Shown here piece by piece: positions 8,568 to 16,448 of a stretch of 64,000 bases of DNA (position 1 is its first letter; every line of letters begins with the position of its first letter). Made by a program: the position numbers and the translations under genes. Origin of the DNA: Bordetella parapertussis (GTDB lineage: Bacteria; Pseudomonadota; Gammaproteobacteria; Burkholderiales; Casimicrobiaceae). The notes under the pieces were generated by a model. That model did no database searches, had not been told where the DNA came from, and was given only the letters and a program-made list of their open reading frames with translations. The stretch spans positions 1 to 64,000 of the forward strand of contig CALQLA020000018.1 in the NCBI GenBank assembly GCA_943331295.2, given 5' to 3'.

Positions 8568-9542
8568 ATGAAACGATTTTCCGGTTGGACCGCGGCGCTG
8601 GCGCTCATCGTCGCGGCGGCGAGCGTGCCGCTGGCCGCGCAAACCTACCCCGACCACCCGATCCGTCTCATCGTGCCCTACGGCACCGGCGGCGTGACCG
8701 ACATCACCGCGCGCACGATGGCGCCGCTGATCGGCGACGCGCTGAAGGGGAGCATCGTCGTCGAGAACAAGGCGGGCGGCTCGACCCAGATCGGCACGGA
8801 CGCCGTGGCCAAGGCTCGTCCCGACGGCTACACGCTGCTGCTCGCCTCGGGGGCGGCGATCGCCGCCAACCCGGTGCTGTTCAAGCAGATGCCCTACGAC
8901 GTGACCCGCGATCTGGTCGGCATCTCGCTGATCAGCACCGTGCCGTACGTGCTGGTCGTCCATCCGTCGGTGCCGGCGAACAATGCCGCCGAGCTGATCG
9001 CGATGGCAAAGGCCAAGCCGAAGTCGATCGACTATTCGTCGGCGGGCAACGGCAGCGGCAATCATCTCACCGCCGAGCTTTTCGCGAACATGGCCGGCAT
9101 CGAGGTCCAGCACATCCCGTACAAGAGCGGCGGCGCGATGGTGACCGACCTGATTGCCGGCAACGTGTCGTTCGCGTTCGCGGCGCTGCCGACCGCGCTG
9201 CCCCACATCAAGGGCGGCAAGCTGAAGGCGATCGGCGTCTCCGGCGAGACGCGCAACGGCTCGCTGCCGGACGTGCCGACGATCCGCGAATCGGGGCTGC
9301 CGGGGTTCGTGATCGACGAGTGGCTCGCGATCTTCGCGCCGGCCGGAACGCCGCCCGACATCGTCGCGAAGCTCAACGCCAGCGTCAACGCGGTGCTCGC
9401 CAACCCCGAGGCAGTGACCAAGCTGAAGAACCTCGGCGCCACCGCGGCGCCGAGCACGCCGGCGCGCCTCGACGCCCTGCTGAAGAGCGACATCGCGCGC
9501 TGGGGCAAGCTCGCGCAGACCGTCAAGTTCGAGATGGACTGA
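8568..9542 (+). CDS. Bug/TctC-family periplasmic solute-binding protein (1)
   Basis: This 324-residue tripartite tricarboxylate transporter receptor carries a signal peptide (about 1-24, ending LAAQ) and the family hallmarks YPDHPIRLIVPYGTGGVTDI and GYTLLLASG. Bug proteins capture carboxylates or other small organics in the periplasm and pass them to a TctA/TctB permease. A strong GAGGAGG ribosome-binding site precedes the ATG, and the gene starts ten bases after hyuB. This supports one operon in which the binding protein delivers the substrate, or a related compound, degraded by HyuAB and the dehydrogenases. No membrane subunits are present in the window. Confidence 0.92.
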   Translation: MKRFSGWTAALALIVAAASVPLAAQTYPDHPIRLIVPYGTGGVTDITARTMAPLIGDALKGSIVVENKAGGSTQIGTDAVAKARPDGYTLLLASGAAIAANPVLFKQMPYDVTRDLVGISLISTVPYVLVVHPSVPANNAAELIAMAKAKPKSIDYSSAGNGSGNHLTAELFANMAGIEVQHIPYKSGGAMVTDLIAGNVSFAFAALPTALPHIKGGKLKAIGVSGETRNGSLPDVPTIRESGLPGFVIDEWLAIFAPAGTPPDIVAKLNASVNAVLANPEAVTKLKNLGATAAPSTPARLDALLKSDIARWGKLAQTVKFEMD

Positions 9543-9579
9543 CGCCACGCAGGCGCATAGCCCCGTACCGACGCACGTC

Positions 9580-10575
9580 ATGCGATCCCTCGTCTACCGC
9601 GCCCCGCGCACGCTCGTCCTCGAGGAGCGCCCCTATCCCGCGCTCGCCCCGGGCGAAGTAATCGCACGGGTCGAGGCGGTCGGCGTCTGCGGCTCGGAGC
9701 TGCACGGCTACCTCGGCCACGACACGACGCGCAAGCCGGGCTTCGTGTTCGGGCACGAGGTCGCCGGGCGCATCGTCGAGTCAACCAGCGAGCGCTACCC
9801 CGCGGGCACGCTCGTCGCGTGCAATTCCGCCGTCCATTGCGGTCGCTGCGAGTTCTGCCTGCAGGGCCGCGACAACCTCTGCCTCGAGCGCAGGAGCATC
9901 GGCAAGTGGCGTCCCGGCGGTTTCAGCGAGTTCATCGCGCTGCCGGTGTCGATGCTGATCGACGTGCCGCAGCACTTCGATCCGGTCCAGGTGGCACTGG
10001 TCGAGCCGATCGCGACGCCGCTGCACGGCATCCACCGGGCGCTGCCGGCGCTGGCGCGGCCGCTGCCCGAGGCGAAGTGCCTGGTGCTGGGCGGCGGCGC
10101 GATCGGCTTCATCGCGGCACTGCTGCTGCGCCGCTACGGCGCCGCGGACCTGACCGTGGTCGAGCCCAACGCGGCGCGGCGCGAACTCGTCGCAAGGTAC
10201 GCCCGCTGCACCGTCGCCGACGTGGCGCCGGCGCCACCGCGCGACGCGTACGAGTTCGTGTTCGACGCCGTCGGATCGGAGGCGACGCTGGCCACGGCGA
10301 TCGCGTCGGTGCGCCGTGGCGGCGTCATCGCCGAAGTCGGACTGAACGACGCTGCGGTCACGCTCGACGTCCAGCGCTTCGTGCGCTCCGGCATCACGCT
10401 GGTCGGCGGCGCCAACTACCCGACGATCGAGCTGGTCGCCGCGGTGCGCCTCATCGACGCCGGCCTGTTCGCCGACCTCGACTGGGTGGAGGTGCGCTCG
10501 CTGGCCGAGGGCCCGCAGGTGTTCGAGTCGCTGGTCGCGGGCCATCCCTACCCGAAAGTGGTGCTGCGCCCGTAA
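9580..10575 (+). CDS. Zinc-dependent alcohol dehydrogenase (MDR superfamily)
   Basis: This 331-residue medium-chain dehydrogenase has catalytic-zinc ligands C37 and H59-E60 (CGSELH, FGHEV), the structural-zinc cysteines C87, C90, C93 and C101, and the nucleotide-binding motif GGGAIG at 171-176. It resembles sorbitol and L-threonine-3-dehydrogenase-type enzymes and would oxidise a secondary alcohol or polyol with NAD(P). It lies between two Bug genes in the hyu operon with gaps of 37 and 16 bases, so it probably acts on an intermediate of the same pathway. The substrate is unknown. Confidence 0.9.
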   Translation: MRSLVYRAPRTLVLEERPYPALAPGEVIARVEAVGVCGSELHGYLGHDTTRKPGFVFGHEVAGRIVESTSERYPAGTLVACNSAVHCGRCEFCLQGRDNLCLERRSIGKWRPGGFSEFIALPVSMLIDVPQHFDPVQVALVEPIATPLHGIHRALPALARPLPEAKCLVLGGGAIGFIAALLLRRYGAADLTVVEPNAARRELVARYARCTVADVAPAPPRDAYEFVFDAVGSEATLATAIASVRRGGVIAEVGLNDAAVTLDVQRFVRSGITLVGGANYPTIELVAAVRLIDAGLFADLDWVEVRSLAEGPQVFESLVAGHPYPKVVLRP

Positions 10576-10591
10576 ATCGAGGAGGTCCACG

Positions 10592-11551
10592 ATGCTGAAG
10601 CTACGTCTCGCTGCCGTCGCCGCGCTGCTGCTGCCGATGCTTGCCTTTGCGCAGGACGCCGCGTATCCGAATCGCTACATCAAGGTGATCGTGCCGTTCC
10701 CGGCCGGAAGCTTCACCGACGTCGTCGCGCGGGCGCTGACCGAGCGCGTGTCGAAGTCGCTCGGCCAGCCGCTGGTCGTCGACAACCGTGTGGGCGTCAA
10801 CGGCGTGCTGGGGGCGAAGGCGGTCGTCGCGGCGGCGCCCGACGGCTACACGCTGCTGATCAACAGCAACTCGCACGCCGCCAACGCGAGCCTGTACAAG
10901 GTCCCGCCCTACGACCCGGTCAAGGACTTCACCCCGATTGCGCGCATCGTGCGCATTCCGTTCGTGCTGATGGTGCGACCGGGCCTCGAGGTGAACTCCG
11001 TCGGCGACATCGTCGCGCTGGCCCGCGCCAAGCCCGGCGTGCTGACGTTCGGCGCGGGCAACACGTCGAGCCGTGCCGGCCCCGAGCTCCTGCGGATGGT
11101 CGGCGGCATCGACATCCGCCACGTGCCGTACCGCGGCATGCCGCAGGCGATCACCGACCTGATGGGCGGCACGATCGACATCGTGATGACCGACACGTCG
11201 TTCATCCTGGGGCAGGGCGACAGCAAGAAGCTGCGCGCCATCGCGGTCACCACCAGCGAGCGGATGAAGCAGTTGCCGGACATCCCGACCTTCGCCGAGT
11301 CGGGGCTGCCCGGCTTCGAGCTGGAGGGATTCGTCGGCGTGTTCGGGCCGGCGGGGCTGCCTGCGCCGGTCGTTTCGAAGCTGAACGCGGCGTTCGTGCA
11401 GGCGGCGAACGACCCGGACGTGCGGACGCTGATGGAAAGGCTCGGCACGGTGCCGGCACCCAGTTCGGCCGCCGACTTCGGCCGGTTCGTCGACGGCGAG
11501 ACGATCAAGTGGGCGAAGATCCACGATGCCGCCGGCATCGAAAAGCAGTGA
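10592..11551 (+). CDS. Bug/TctC-family periplasmic solute-binding protein (2)
   Basis: This 319-residue Bug protein has a signal peptide (about 1-20, ending AFAQ) followed by YPNRYIKVIVPFPAGSFTD and GYTLLINSN, the usual carboxylate-loop motifs. The ribosome-binding site GAGGAGG lies eight bases before the ATG. It is the second binding protein in the same operon, only 13 bases upstream of the SDR gene. Two dissimilar Bug proteins in one operon suggests uptake of two related substrates or a sensing role for one of them; some Bug proteins are known to signal through two-component systems. No partner permease is visible. Confidence 0.92.
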   Translation: MLKLRLAAVAALLLPMLAFAQDAAYPNRYIKVIVPFPAGSFTDVVARALTERVSKSLGQPLVVDNRVGVNGVLGAKAVVAAAPDGYTLLINSNSHAANASLYKVPPYDPVKDFTPIARIVRIPFVLMVRPGLEVNSVGDIVALARAKPGVLTFGAGNTSSRAGPELLRMVGGIDIRHVPYRGMPQAITDLMGGTIDIVMTDTSFILGQGDSKKLRAIAVTTSERMKQLPDIPTFAESGLPGFELEGFVGVFGPAGLPAPVVSKLNAAFVQAANDPDVRTLMERLGTVPAPSSAADFGRFVDGETIKWAKIHDAAGIEKQ

Positions 11552-11564
11552 CGCGGAGGGGCGG

Positions 11565-12371
11565 ATGAACAACGTGATGGATGTGGCGGGCCTGCGGGTC
11601 CTCGTCACCGGCGTGGGGCGCGGCATCGGCCGGGTGATCGCCGGGGCGTTTGCGCAGTCCGGCGCGCGGGTCTACGGCTGCGACATCGATCCGGCGCTGG
11701 CCGCGGAGGCAGCACGCGCGATTCCCGCGATGAAGACCACGGTGGCCGACATTGCCGACCGCGCGGCTGTCGCACGCATGTTCGCCGACGCGGACGCGGC
11801 GCTGGGCGGCCTCGACGTGCTGGTGAACAACGCGGGCATCGCCGGGCCGTTCGGCCGCGTCGACGAGATCGATCCGGACGAATGGCTGCGGGTCTACGAC
11901 GTCAACGTCAACGGCTCGTTCTACTGCACCCGCGAGGCCGTGCCGCGGCTGCGGGCCGCGGGCGGCGGCAGCATCGTCAACATCGCGTCGGTGGCGGGCC
12001 GCGTTCCCTACGGCCTCCGCTCGGCGTACTCGTCGTCGAAGTGGGCGCTGGTGGGCTTCACGCACTGCATCGCGATGGAGTTGGGTGCGTTCAACATCCG
12101 CTGCAACGCGATCCTGCCGGGGGTCGTCCGCGGCGAACGGCGCGAAGGCAACTCGCAGCGCCGCGCCAAGGCCGAGGGCGTGACGGTCGAGGCGATCGAG
12201 GCGCGCAGCCTCGCGCGGGTCTCGCTCGGGCGGATGGTCGAGCCCGAGGAGGTCGCGTCGACCGTGCTGTTCCTGGCCTCGAAGCAGGGTGCGGCGATCT
12301 CGGGCCAGGCGATCAGCGTCTGCGGCGACCTGCACTCGCTGGTCGATCCAGTGGCACGCCCGCCGGGATGA
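11565..12371 (+). CDS. SDR-family oxidoreductase
   Basis: This 268-residue classical short-chain dehydrogenase has the cofactor motif TGVGRGIG (15-22), the NNAG motif (88-91), S142 and the catalytic pair Y155/K159 (YSSSK). Such enzymes interconvert alcohols and ketones with NAD(P)H; many are annotated as 3-oxoacyl-ACP reductases, but the operon context favours catabolism. The chosen ATG at 11565 has GGAGG eight bases upstream; an upstream in-frame ATG at 11526 lies within the preceding Bug gene. It is the last gene of the hyu operon, 25 bases from the end of the convergent LysR gene. Confidence 0.9.
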   Translation: MNNVMDVAGLRVLVTGVGRGIGRVIAGAFAQSGARVYGCDIDPALAAEAARAIPAMKTTVADIADRAAVARMFADADAALGGLDVLVNNAGIAGPFGRVDEIDPDEWLRVYDVNVNGSFYCTREAVPRLRAAGGGSIVNIASVAGRVPYGLRSAYSSSKWALVGFTHCIAMELGAFNIRCNAILPGVVRGERREGNSQRRAKAEGVTVEAIEARSLARVSLGRMVEPEEVASTVLFLASKQGAAISGQAISVCGDLHSLVDPVARPPG

Positions 12372-12396
12372 GTGTCACAAGGGTATGCGCCGCTGC

Positions 12397-13326
12397 TCAA
12401 CGCGGCGGCGTCACCGGATGCGCGTTCTCCCAGTCCCGGAAAACGCGTTCGAGGTTGCTTGTCAACTCGCGCAGGACCCGCGGCCGCGGCGCGCTTGCAA
12501 GGTCGAACAGACCGATCGGCCGGGTTAGGGCGGGCGATTCGATGGGCAGGCTCACCAGCAGCCCGGCGTCGCGCTCGGCCTCGGTGACGTGCTCGGACAG
12601 GATCGCGACGGCGTCGGTATGACGGACGAACGATTTGACGAACTGCATCGACCCGGTCTCGATGCTGGCCTGCGGCGCCGGCAGCCCGGCCTCCTCGAAC
12701 ATCCGCTGGATCGAGATCGTGAAGTGCGCGGTGCCGACGATCGGGAACACCCAGGGATAGCCGACGAGGTGCTTCAGTTCGGGACGCGCGGCCCTGGCGA
12801 TCTTGTGGCCCTTGCGCACGGTGAAGCGCAGGCGATCGTGGCCGAGGAGGCGGGAGCGGATGCCGCTCTCCGGCTCCGTTGCGTCGGTGAGGCCGACGGC
12901 GAAGTCGACGTCGCCGCGCCGCAGGGCAGGGAGGAGCTGGTAGTTCTGCATCTCCAGCACGCGCAGCTGCAGCGTCGGCGTGTTGGCAATCGTCAGCGCG
13001 CAGGCCCGCGCCACCAGCTCCGACAGGCTGGGCAGCGAGCCGATGCGGACGTAGCGGATCTCCCGGCCCTTCAACTCGTCGATCGCGTCGCGGGCATGGC
13101 GCACTTCGGCCAGCACGATCCTGGCGTGCGTGTAGAGCGACTGGCCGTACTCGGTCGGCCGCACGCCCGTGGACGTCCGATGCAGCAGCTTGACGTCCAG
13201 CTCCGCCTCGAGCAGGCGCAGGCTCTTGGTGATGGCGGGCTGCGAGACGCCGAGCGCCTCCGCCGCCTTGCCGAGGCTGCTGCGCTCGACGACCTCGGTG
13301 AAGTAACGCAGTTTTTGCAGGTCCAT
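12397..13326 (-). CDS. LysR-family transcriptional regulator
   Basis: This 309-residue LysR regulator has an N-terminal winged helix-turn-helix (residues 1-60, with SLGKAAEALGVSQPAITKSL) and a periplasmic-binding-protein-like effector domain. It is transcribed away from the FAH hydrolase gene, sharing a 120-base intergenic region at 13327-13446, and convergently toward the hyu operon. By the usual LysR rule it should autoregulate and activate the divergent FAH gene; control of the hyu operon is also likely from proximity. The effector is unknown but would be a pathway metabolite. Confidence 0.9.
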   Translation of the reverse strand: MDLQKLRYFTEVVERSSLGKAAEALGVSQPAITKSLRLLEAELDVKLLHRTSTGVRPTEYGQSLYTHARIVLAEVRHARDAIDELKGREIRYVRIGSLPSLSELVARACALTIANTPTLQLRVLEMQNYQLLPALRRGDVDFAVGLTDATEPESGIRSRLLGHDRLRFTVRKGHKIARAARPELKHLVGYPWVFPIVGTAHFTISIQRMFEEAGLPAPQASIETGSMQFVKSFVRHTDAVAILSEHVTEAERDAGLLVSLPIESPALTRPIGLFDLASAPRPRVLRELTSNLERVFRDWENAHPVTPPR

Positions 13327-13446
13327 GGCGGCGCGAACGATTCAGCAAAGGAGGCCGGCGACGCCCGGCCAGGGATGGCTTGACCGCGATCGCCGCGCGG
13401 GCACCCGCTCGCCGCGGGTCGGTCGCATCTTCACACGGGGACATTC

Positions 13447-14226
13447 ATGCGTTGGGCACGTTTCGAGCACGGCGGCAAGGTCAGCTACGGCATCGTCGAG
13501 GGTCAGGGGGTGAAGGAGGTGGCGGGCGGGCTGTTCGATCCGCCGTCGCCGACGGGAAGGCGCCATGCGCTGGGCGACGTGAAGCTGCTCTACCCGATCG
13601 TGCCCGTCACGTTCTACGCGGCGGGGATCAATTATCGGCAGCACGTCCTCAATGCACAAGCGCGCGGCCTCGCGACGAAGATACCGGAGAAGGCCGACAT
13701 CGGCTATCGCGCCAACAACGCGCTGGTCGGCCCCGGCGAGGCGATCGTGATTCCCGGGGACTCGTCGGGCGTCATCCAGTTCGAGGGCGAACTGGTGGTG
13801 GTGATCGGGAAGAAGGTCAGGCACGTCTCGCCCGCGGACGCGCTGGGGTGCGTGTTCGGCTACACGATCGGCAACGACGTCAGCGAGCGCAGCTGGCAGA
13901 AGTCCGACCGCACGTTCTGGCGGGCGAAGAACACCGACACGTTCAAGCCGATGGGCCCGTGGATCGAGACCGACGTCGACCTCGGAGCGATGGAGACGAC
14001 CGTGCGGCTGAACGACCGGGAGGTGAGCCGCTTCCGCACCGCCGACATGATCTTCGGCATCGCCGAGTACATCAGCGCGATGTCGCGCTACCTGACGCTC
14101 TATCCCGGCGACGTGATCTGGATGGGGACCGACGACCCGACCCTCGACATGAAGGCCGGGGACGTCGTCGAGGTCGGGATCACCGGGATCGGGTCGTTGC
14201 GGAATCCCGTGGCGGGGGAGGCGTAG
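13447..14226 (+). CDS. Fumarylacetoacetate hydrolase (FAH) family protein
   Basis: This 259-residue enzyme has the FAH metal-binding acidic residues E113 and E115 (FEGELVV) and D144 (IGNDVSER), and the C-terminal GDVIWMGTDDPT motif. Family members are hydratases, decarboxylases or C-C hydrolases acting on 2-oxo acids such as 2-oxopent-4-enoate, oxaloacetate or acylpyruvates, with Mg or Mn. It diverges from the LysR gene, which probably regulates it. It could cleave a ring-opened product made by enzymes of the hyu operon. Length is typical of the single-domain family. Confidence 0.9.
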   Translation: MRWARFEHGGKVSYGIVEGQGVKEVAGGLFDPPSPTGRRHALGDVKLLYPIVPVTFYAAGINYRQHVLNAQARGLATKIPEKADIGYRANNALVGPGEAIVIPGDSSGVIQFEGELVVVIGKKVRHVSPADALGCVFGYTIGNDVSERSWQKSDRTFWRAKNTDTFKPMGPWIETDVDLGAMETTVRLNDREVSRFRTADMIFGIAEYISAMSRYLTLYPGDVIWMGTDDPTLDMKAGDVVEVGITGIGSLRNPVAGEA

Positions 14227-14250
14227 CCGGGTCGATCGGTACGGGTGGCG

Positions 14251-14780
14251 TCATCGCTCCGTTGGCGCGACGACCCGCAGGATCAGCGCGGCCAGCGCTT
14301 CTGAGTCGATCGGCTTGGCCACGTGGGCGACCATTCCCGCTGCGAGGCACCTGTCCCGGTCCTTGTCGAATGCGTGGGCGGTCTGGCCGATGATCGGCAG
14401 GCCGGGCGCCAGTTCCCGTATCCGCCGCGTGGCTTCGTAGCCGTCCATCACCGGCATCTGCAGATCCATCAGCACGATGTCGTAGGCCTCGGCGCCGTCG
14501 GTGGCCACCCGTTCCACCGCGTCAGTGCCATCGCCCACGATCACCACGTGGGCGCCGTAGTCCGCCAGGGTCGCTTCCAGCATCATCTGGTTGAGCTCGT
14601 CGTCCTCGGCGAGAAGAATGGTGATGCCGGCGGGCGGCTTGTCCTTCAGCGGCGAGTGCGCGACTCGCGCTGCGTCCGGCTGCGGCGCGGGTGCCACGTA
14701 GGGCAACCGCACTTCGAACACGCTTCCTCTGCCGGGCGTGCTTTCGACCCGGATCTCGCCGTGCATCACCATCCCTAAGG
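14251..14780 (-). pseudogene. Hybrid histidine kinase remnant (end of HATPase plus receiver domain)
   Basis: The remnant begins in the last strands of a HATPase_c domain (GEIRVESTPGRGSVFEVRLP) and continues into a complete receiver domain with LLAEDDELNQ, the phosphoacceptor aspartate in [15 protein letters not shown], and the conserved lysine in VAKPID. All upstream kinase sequence is missing: the frame before about 14780 encodes unrelated residues and overlaps the start region of the divergent DUF2939 gene. The domain pair resembles that of the intact hybrid kinase at 49858-53868. The receiver could still fold if expressed from a chance start, but no ribosome-binding site is evident, so I call it a remnant. 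Confidence 0.75.
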
Positions 14781-14832
14781 CCGTGGCAGGGCAGATAGGA
14801 TGCCGCAATACCGAACACTCAAGGTGGAAATG

Positions 14833-15393
14833 ATGAATAGGAAAGGCATCATCGCGGCGGTTGTCGTGGTGTGTATGGTGGGAACCTATTTCGGGTCTCC
14901 CTACTGGGCAATCCATCAGATGCGCGCTGCTGGTTCGGCGGGCCAAGGTGACAGGGTCGCGGAGTACGTCGACTTCCCGGCGGTGCGCGAATCGCTGCGG
15001 ACCCAGATCACGGCGATGATGGCCAAGCGCATGGAAGGCGTCGACAAGGACAACCCGTTCGCCGCGATGGGAAAGGCATTCGGTACCGCGATGGCCGGCA
15101 TGGTGGTCGACAACCTGGTCACGCCCGAAGGTCTCGCCAACATGCTCGCCAAGGGTACGGCCGCCAAGCCGAAGGCAGAACCGGCGGCGCCCGCCGCTGG
15201 AGCGGCTCCCAAGTCGGACGGGAAGCAGCCACGCGTCGAAGAGACCTATGAGGGGCTCGACATCTTCAAGGTGGCGTTCTACCCGCCGGATTCGGACAAG
15301 CAGGCGCTAGTGCTCGTGATGCACCGCGACGGCATCTTCACCTGGAAGTTGAAGTCTGTTCGTATGCCCACACTGGATCCGGCGAACGAGTGA
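14833..15393 (+). CDS. DUF2939-like membrane-anchored protein
   Basis: This 186-residue protein has a basic start, a transmembrane segment (about 5-22) and the motif SPYWAIHQMRAAG typical of DUF2939 proteins. A conserved middle (VDFPAVRESLRTQI) is followed by an Ala/Pro/Lys-rich linker and a C-terminal YEGLDIFKVAF block. The function of the family is unknown; it is probably exported and anchored in the inner membrane. Two adjacent ATGs exist (14830 and 14833); I chose the second because AAGGTGGA lies at a better distance. The gene is flanked by a kinase remnant and by strongly folded intergenic DNA. Confidence 0.75.
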   Translation: MNRKGIIAAVVVVCMVGTYFGSPYWAIHQMRAAGSAGQGDRVAEYVDFPAVRESLRTQITAMMAKRMEGVDKDNPFAAMGKAFGTAMAGMVVDNLVTPEGLANMLAKGTAAKPKAEPAAPAAGAAPKSDGKQPRVEETYEGLDIFKVAFYPPDSDKQALVLVMHRDGIFTWKLKSVRMPTLDPANE

Positions 15394-15403
15394 GCCCGTC
15401 TGC

Positions 15404-15451
15404 CCGGATGCATTGATCCTGCTGGCCGCCAATGCATCAGACTTCATCCGG
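15404..15451 (+). terminator. Candidate terminator with two alternative stems after DUF2939 gene
   Basis: Eleven bases after the stop codon, CCGGATG (15404-15410) can pair with CATCCGG (15445-15451), or the overlapping GATGCATT (15407-15414) can pair with AATGCATC (15431-15438). The two stems share GATG and exclude each other. There is no U-tract, so intrinsic termination is uncertain. Confidence 0.3.
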
Positions 15452-15463
15452 CCCGTAGTGCTT

Positions 15464-15561
15464 CCGCCAATCCTCTGGTGATTTGCAATCTACGGTCTCG
15501 ACTGGACTCGGAACGCTCGCCCTCGAGACCGTAGCGCGGAGGCCGCGTGGCAAATCGGCGG
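15464..15561. other. Strong nested inverted repeat, possible three-way-junction structure
   Basis: A perfect 12-bp inverted repeat (CTACGGTCTCGA at 15490-15501, complement at 15523-15534) is enclosed by GATTTGC (15480-15486) and GCAAATC (15550-15556), and further by CCGCC (15464-15468) and GGCGG (15557-15561). A small hairpin CGCGG-AGG-CCGCG (15535-15547) sits inside the right side. Together these could fold as a branched structure in DNA or RNA. It lies between the convergent DUF2939 and hydrolase genes and overlaps neither. It could be a bidirectional terminator, a small RNA or a mobile-element hairpin. Confidence 0.45.
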
Positions 15562-15621
15562 CAGTTCACCGTTTCTTCGCGAGGCGGTGCCGGCCAGCTC
15601 GAGGCGCCAAGGAGGCCGACG

Positions 15622-16344
15622 TTACCTTGCGCATTCGAGCAGTATCCTCGCGAGTTCGGTCGGTGCGCTGACCATTGGGTCGTGCCCGGTCGCCAGCTCG
15701 ACAACCCGCCAGCCGGCTTCCGTGCGGGCGCGTGCGCGCGATCCAGCAATGTTCGCTGCGGGCGGAGTCGTGCAGTCGATGAAGGTTCGCGGCAGCAAGG
15801 CGACACGATTCGCGTCAAAGTCCAACGAATCGCGATAGACGGCGAACGGCTGCGGCGTTTGCCGCCGGTTGACCCAAGCCCGGTCGGCACCCTCTAGTCC
15901 GAACGCTTCGGCATCGGGCGGCGGCAAGCTGAGGCCGCCACTGCTCCGTTCGGCGGCTGAGGCGCGTCCGGCAACGACTTCCGGTGCGTGTGTGCTTGAC
16001 CACGACTCTCCCGGGCGCGGCACCATCGCGTCGACGTATACCAGGTGCCGCAGCATTCCGGGACGCCGGCGCTCAAGAACGCTCGCGACGCCGGTAATCA
16101 CCATGCCGCCATAGCTGTGGCCAACGAGAACGACATCGGACAACTCTTCGCTGGCGATGAGGTTCAGCACGTCCTGCACGTGGGTGTCGAGGCGAATCTC
16201 TGGGGAGAGCAGGTGAGCACGCTCGCCGACGCCGGTAAGGGTGACGGCGTGGGCTACGTGGCCGCCGGCGCGCAGCAGCGGAAGAACCCGCGCCCAGCAC
16301 CATCCTCCGTGCCAAGCGCCGTGTACAAGTACGAATTGTGTCAT
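15622..16344 (-). CDS. Alpha/beta-fold hydrolase (EstC/salicylate-esterase-like)
   Basis: This 240-residue hydrolase begins MTQFVLVHGAWHGGWCW, with the oxyanion-hole HGAWHGG, the nucleophile elbow GHSYGG (Ser77) and a C-terminal ATGHDPM segment supplying the catalytic histidine. The small size and motif set match plant methyl-salicylate-esterase-like and bacterial EstC-like esterases. It would hydrolyse an ester or amide in the cytoplasm; the substrate is unknown. Its start lies 104 bases downstream of the damaged phosphorylase gene on the same strand. The frame is intact, unlike its neighbours. Confidence 0.85.
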   Translation of the reverse strand: MTQFVLVHGAWHGGWCWARVLPLLRAGGHVAHAVTLTGVGERAHLLSPEIRLDTHVQDVLNLIASEELSDVVLVGHSYGGMVITGVASVLERRRPGMLRHLVYVDAMVPRPGESWSSTHAPEVVAGRASAAERSSGGLSLPPPDAEAFGLEGADRAWVNRRQTPQPFAVYRDSLDFDANRVALLPRTFIDCTTPPAANIAGSRARARTEAGWRVVELATGHDPMVSAPTELARILLECAR

Positions 16345-16448
16345 TACGCCGATCTCTCTGAGAGTACGTCGGATATTGCGGGTTGCATCAGACAGTACCG
16401 GTGCTCCGGTGCCTCAGCGACGGCGCATCGTCCTGGCCGGCCCCTCCG

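Noticed and set aside
15480..15556. An integron attC site
   Set aside because: The arms do not contain the RYYYAAC/GTTRRRY core sites and no integrase or cassette series is near.
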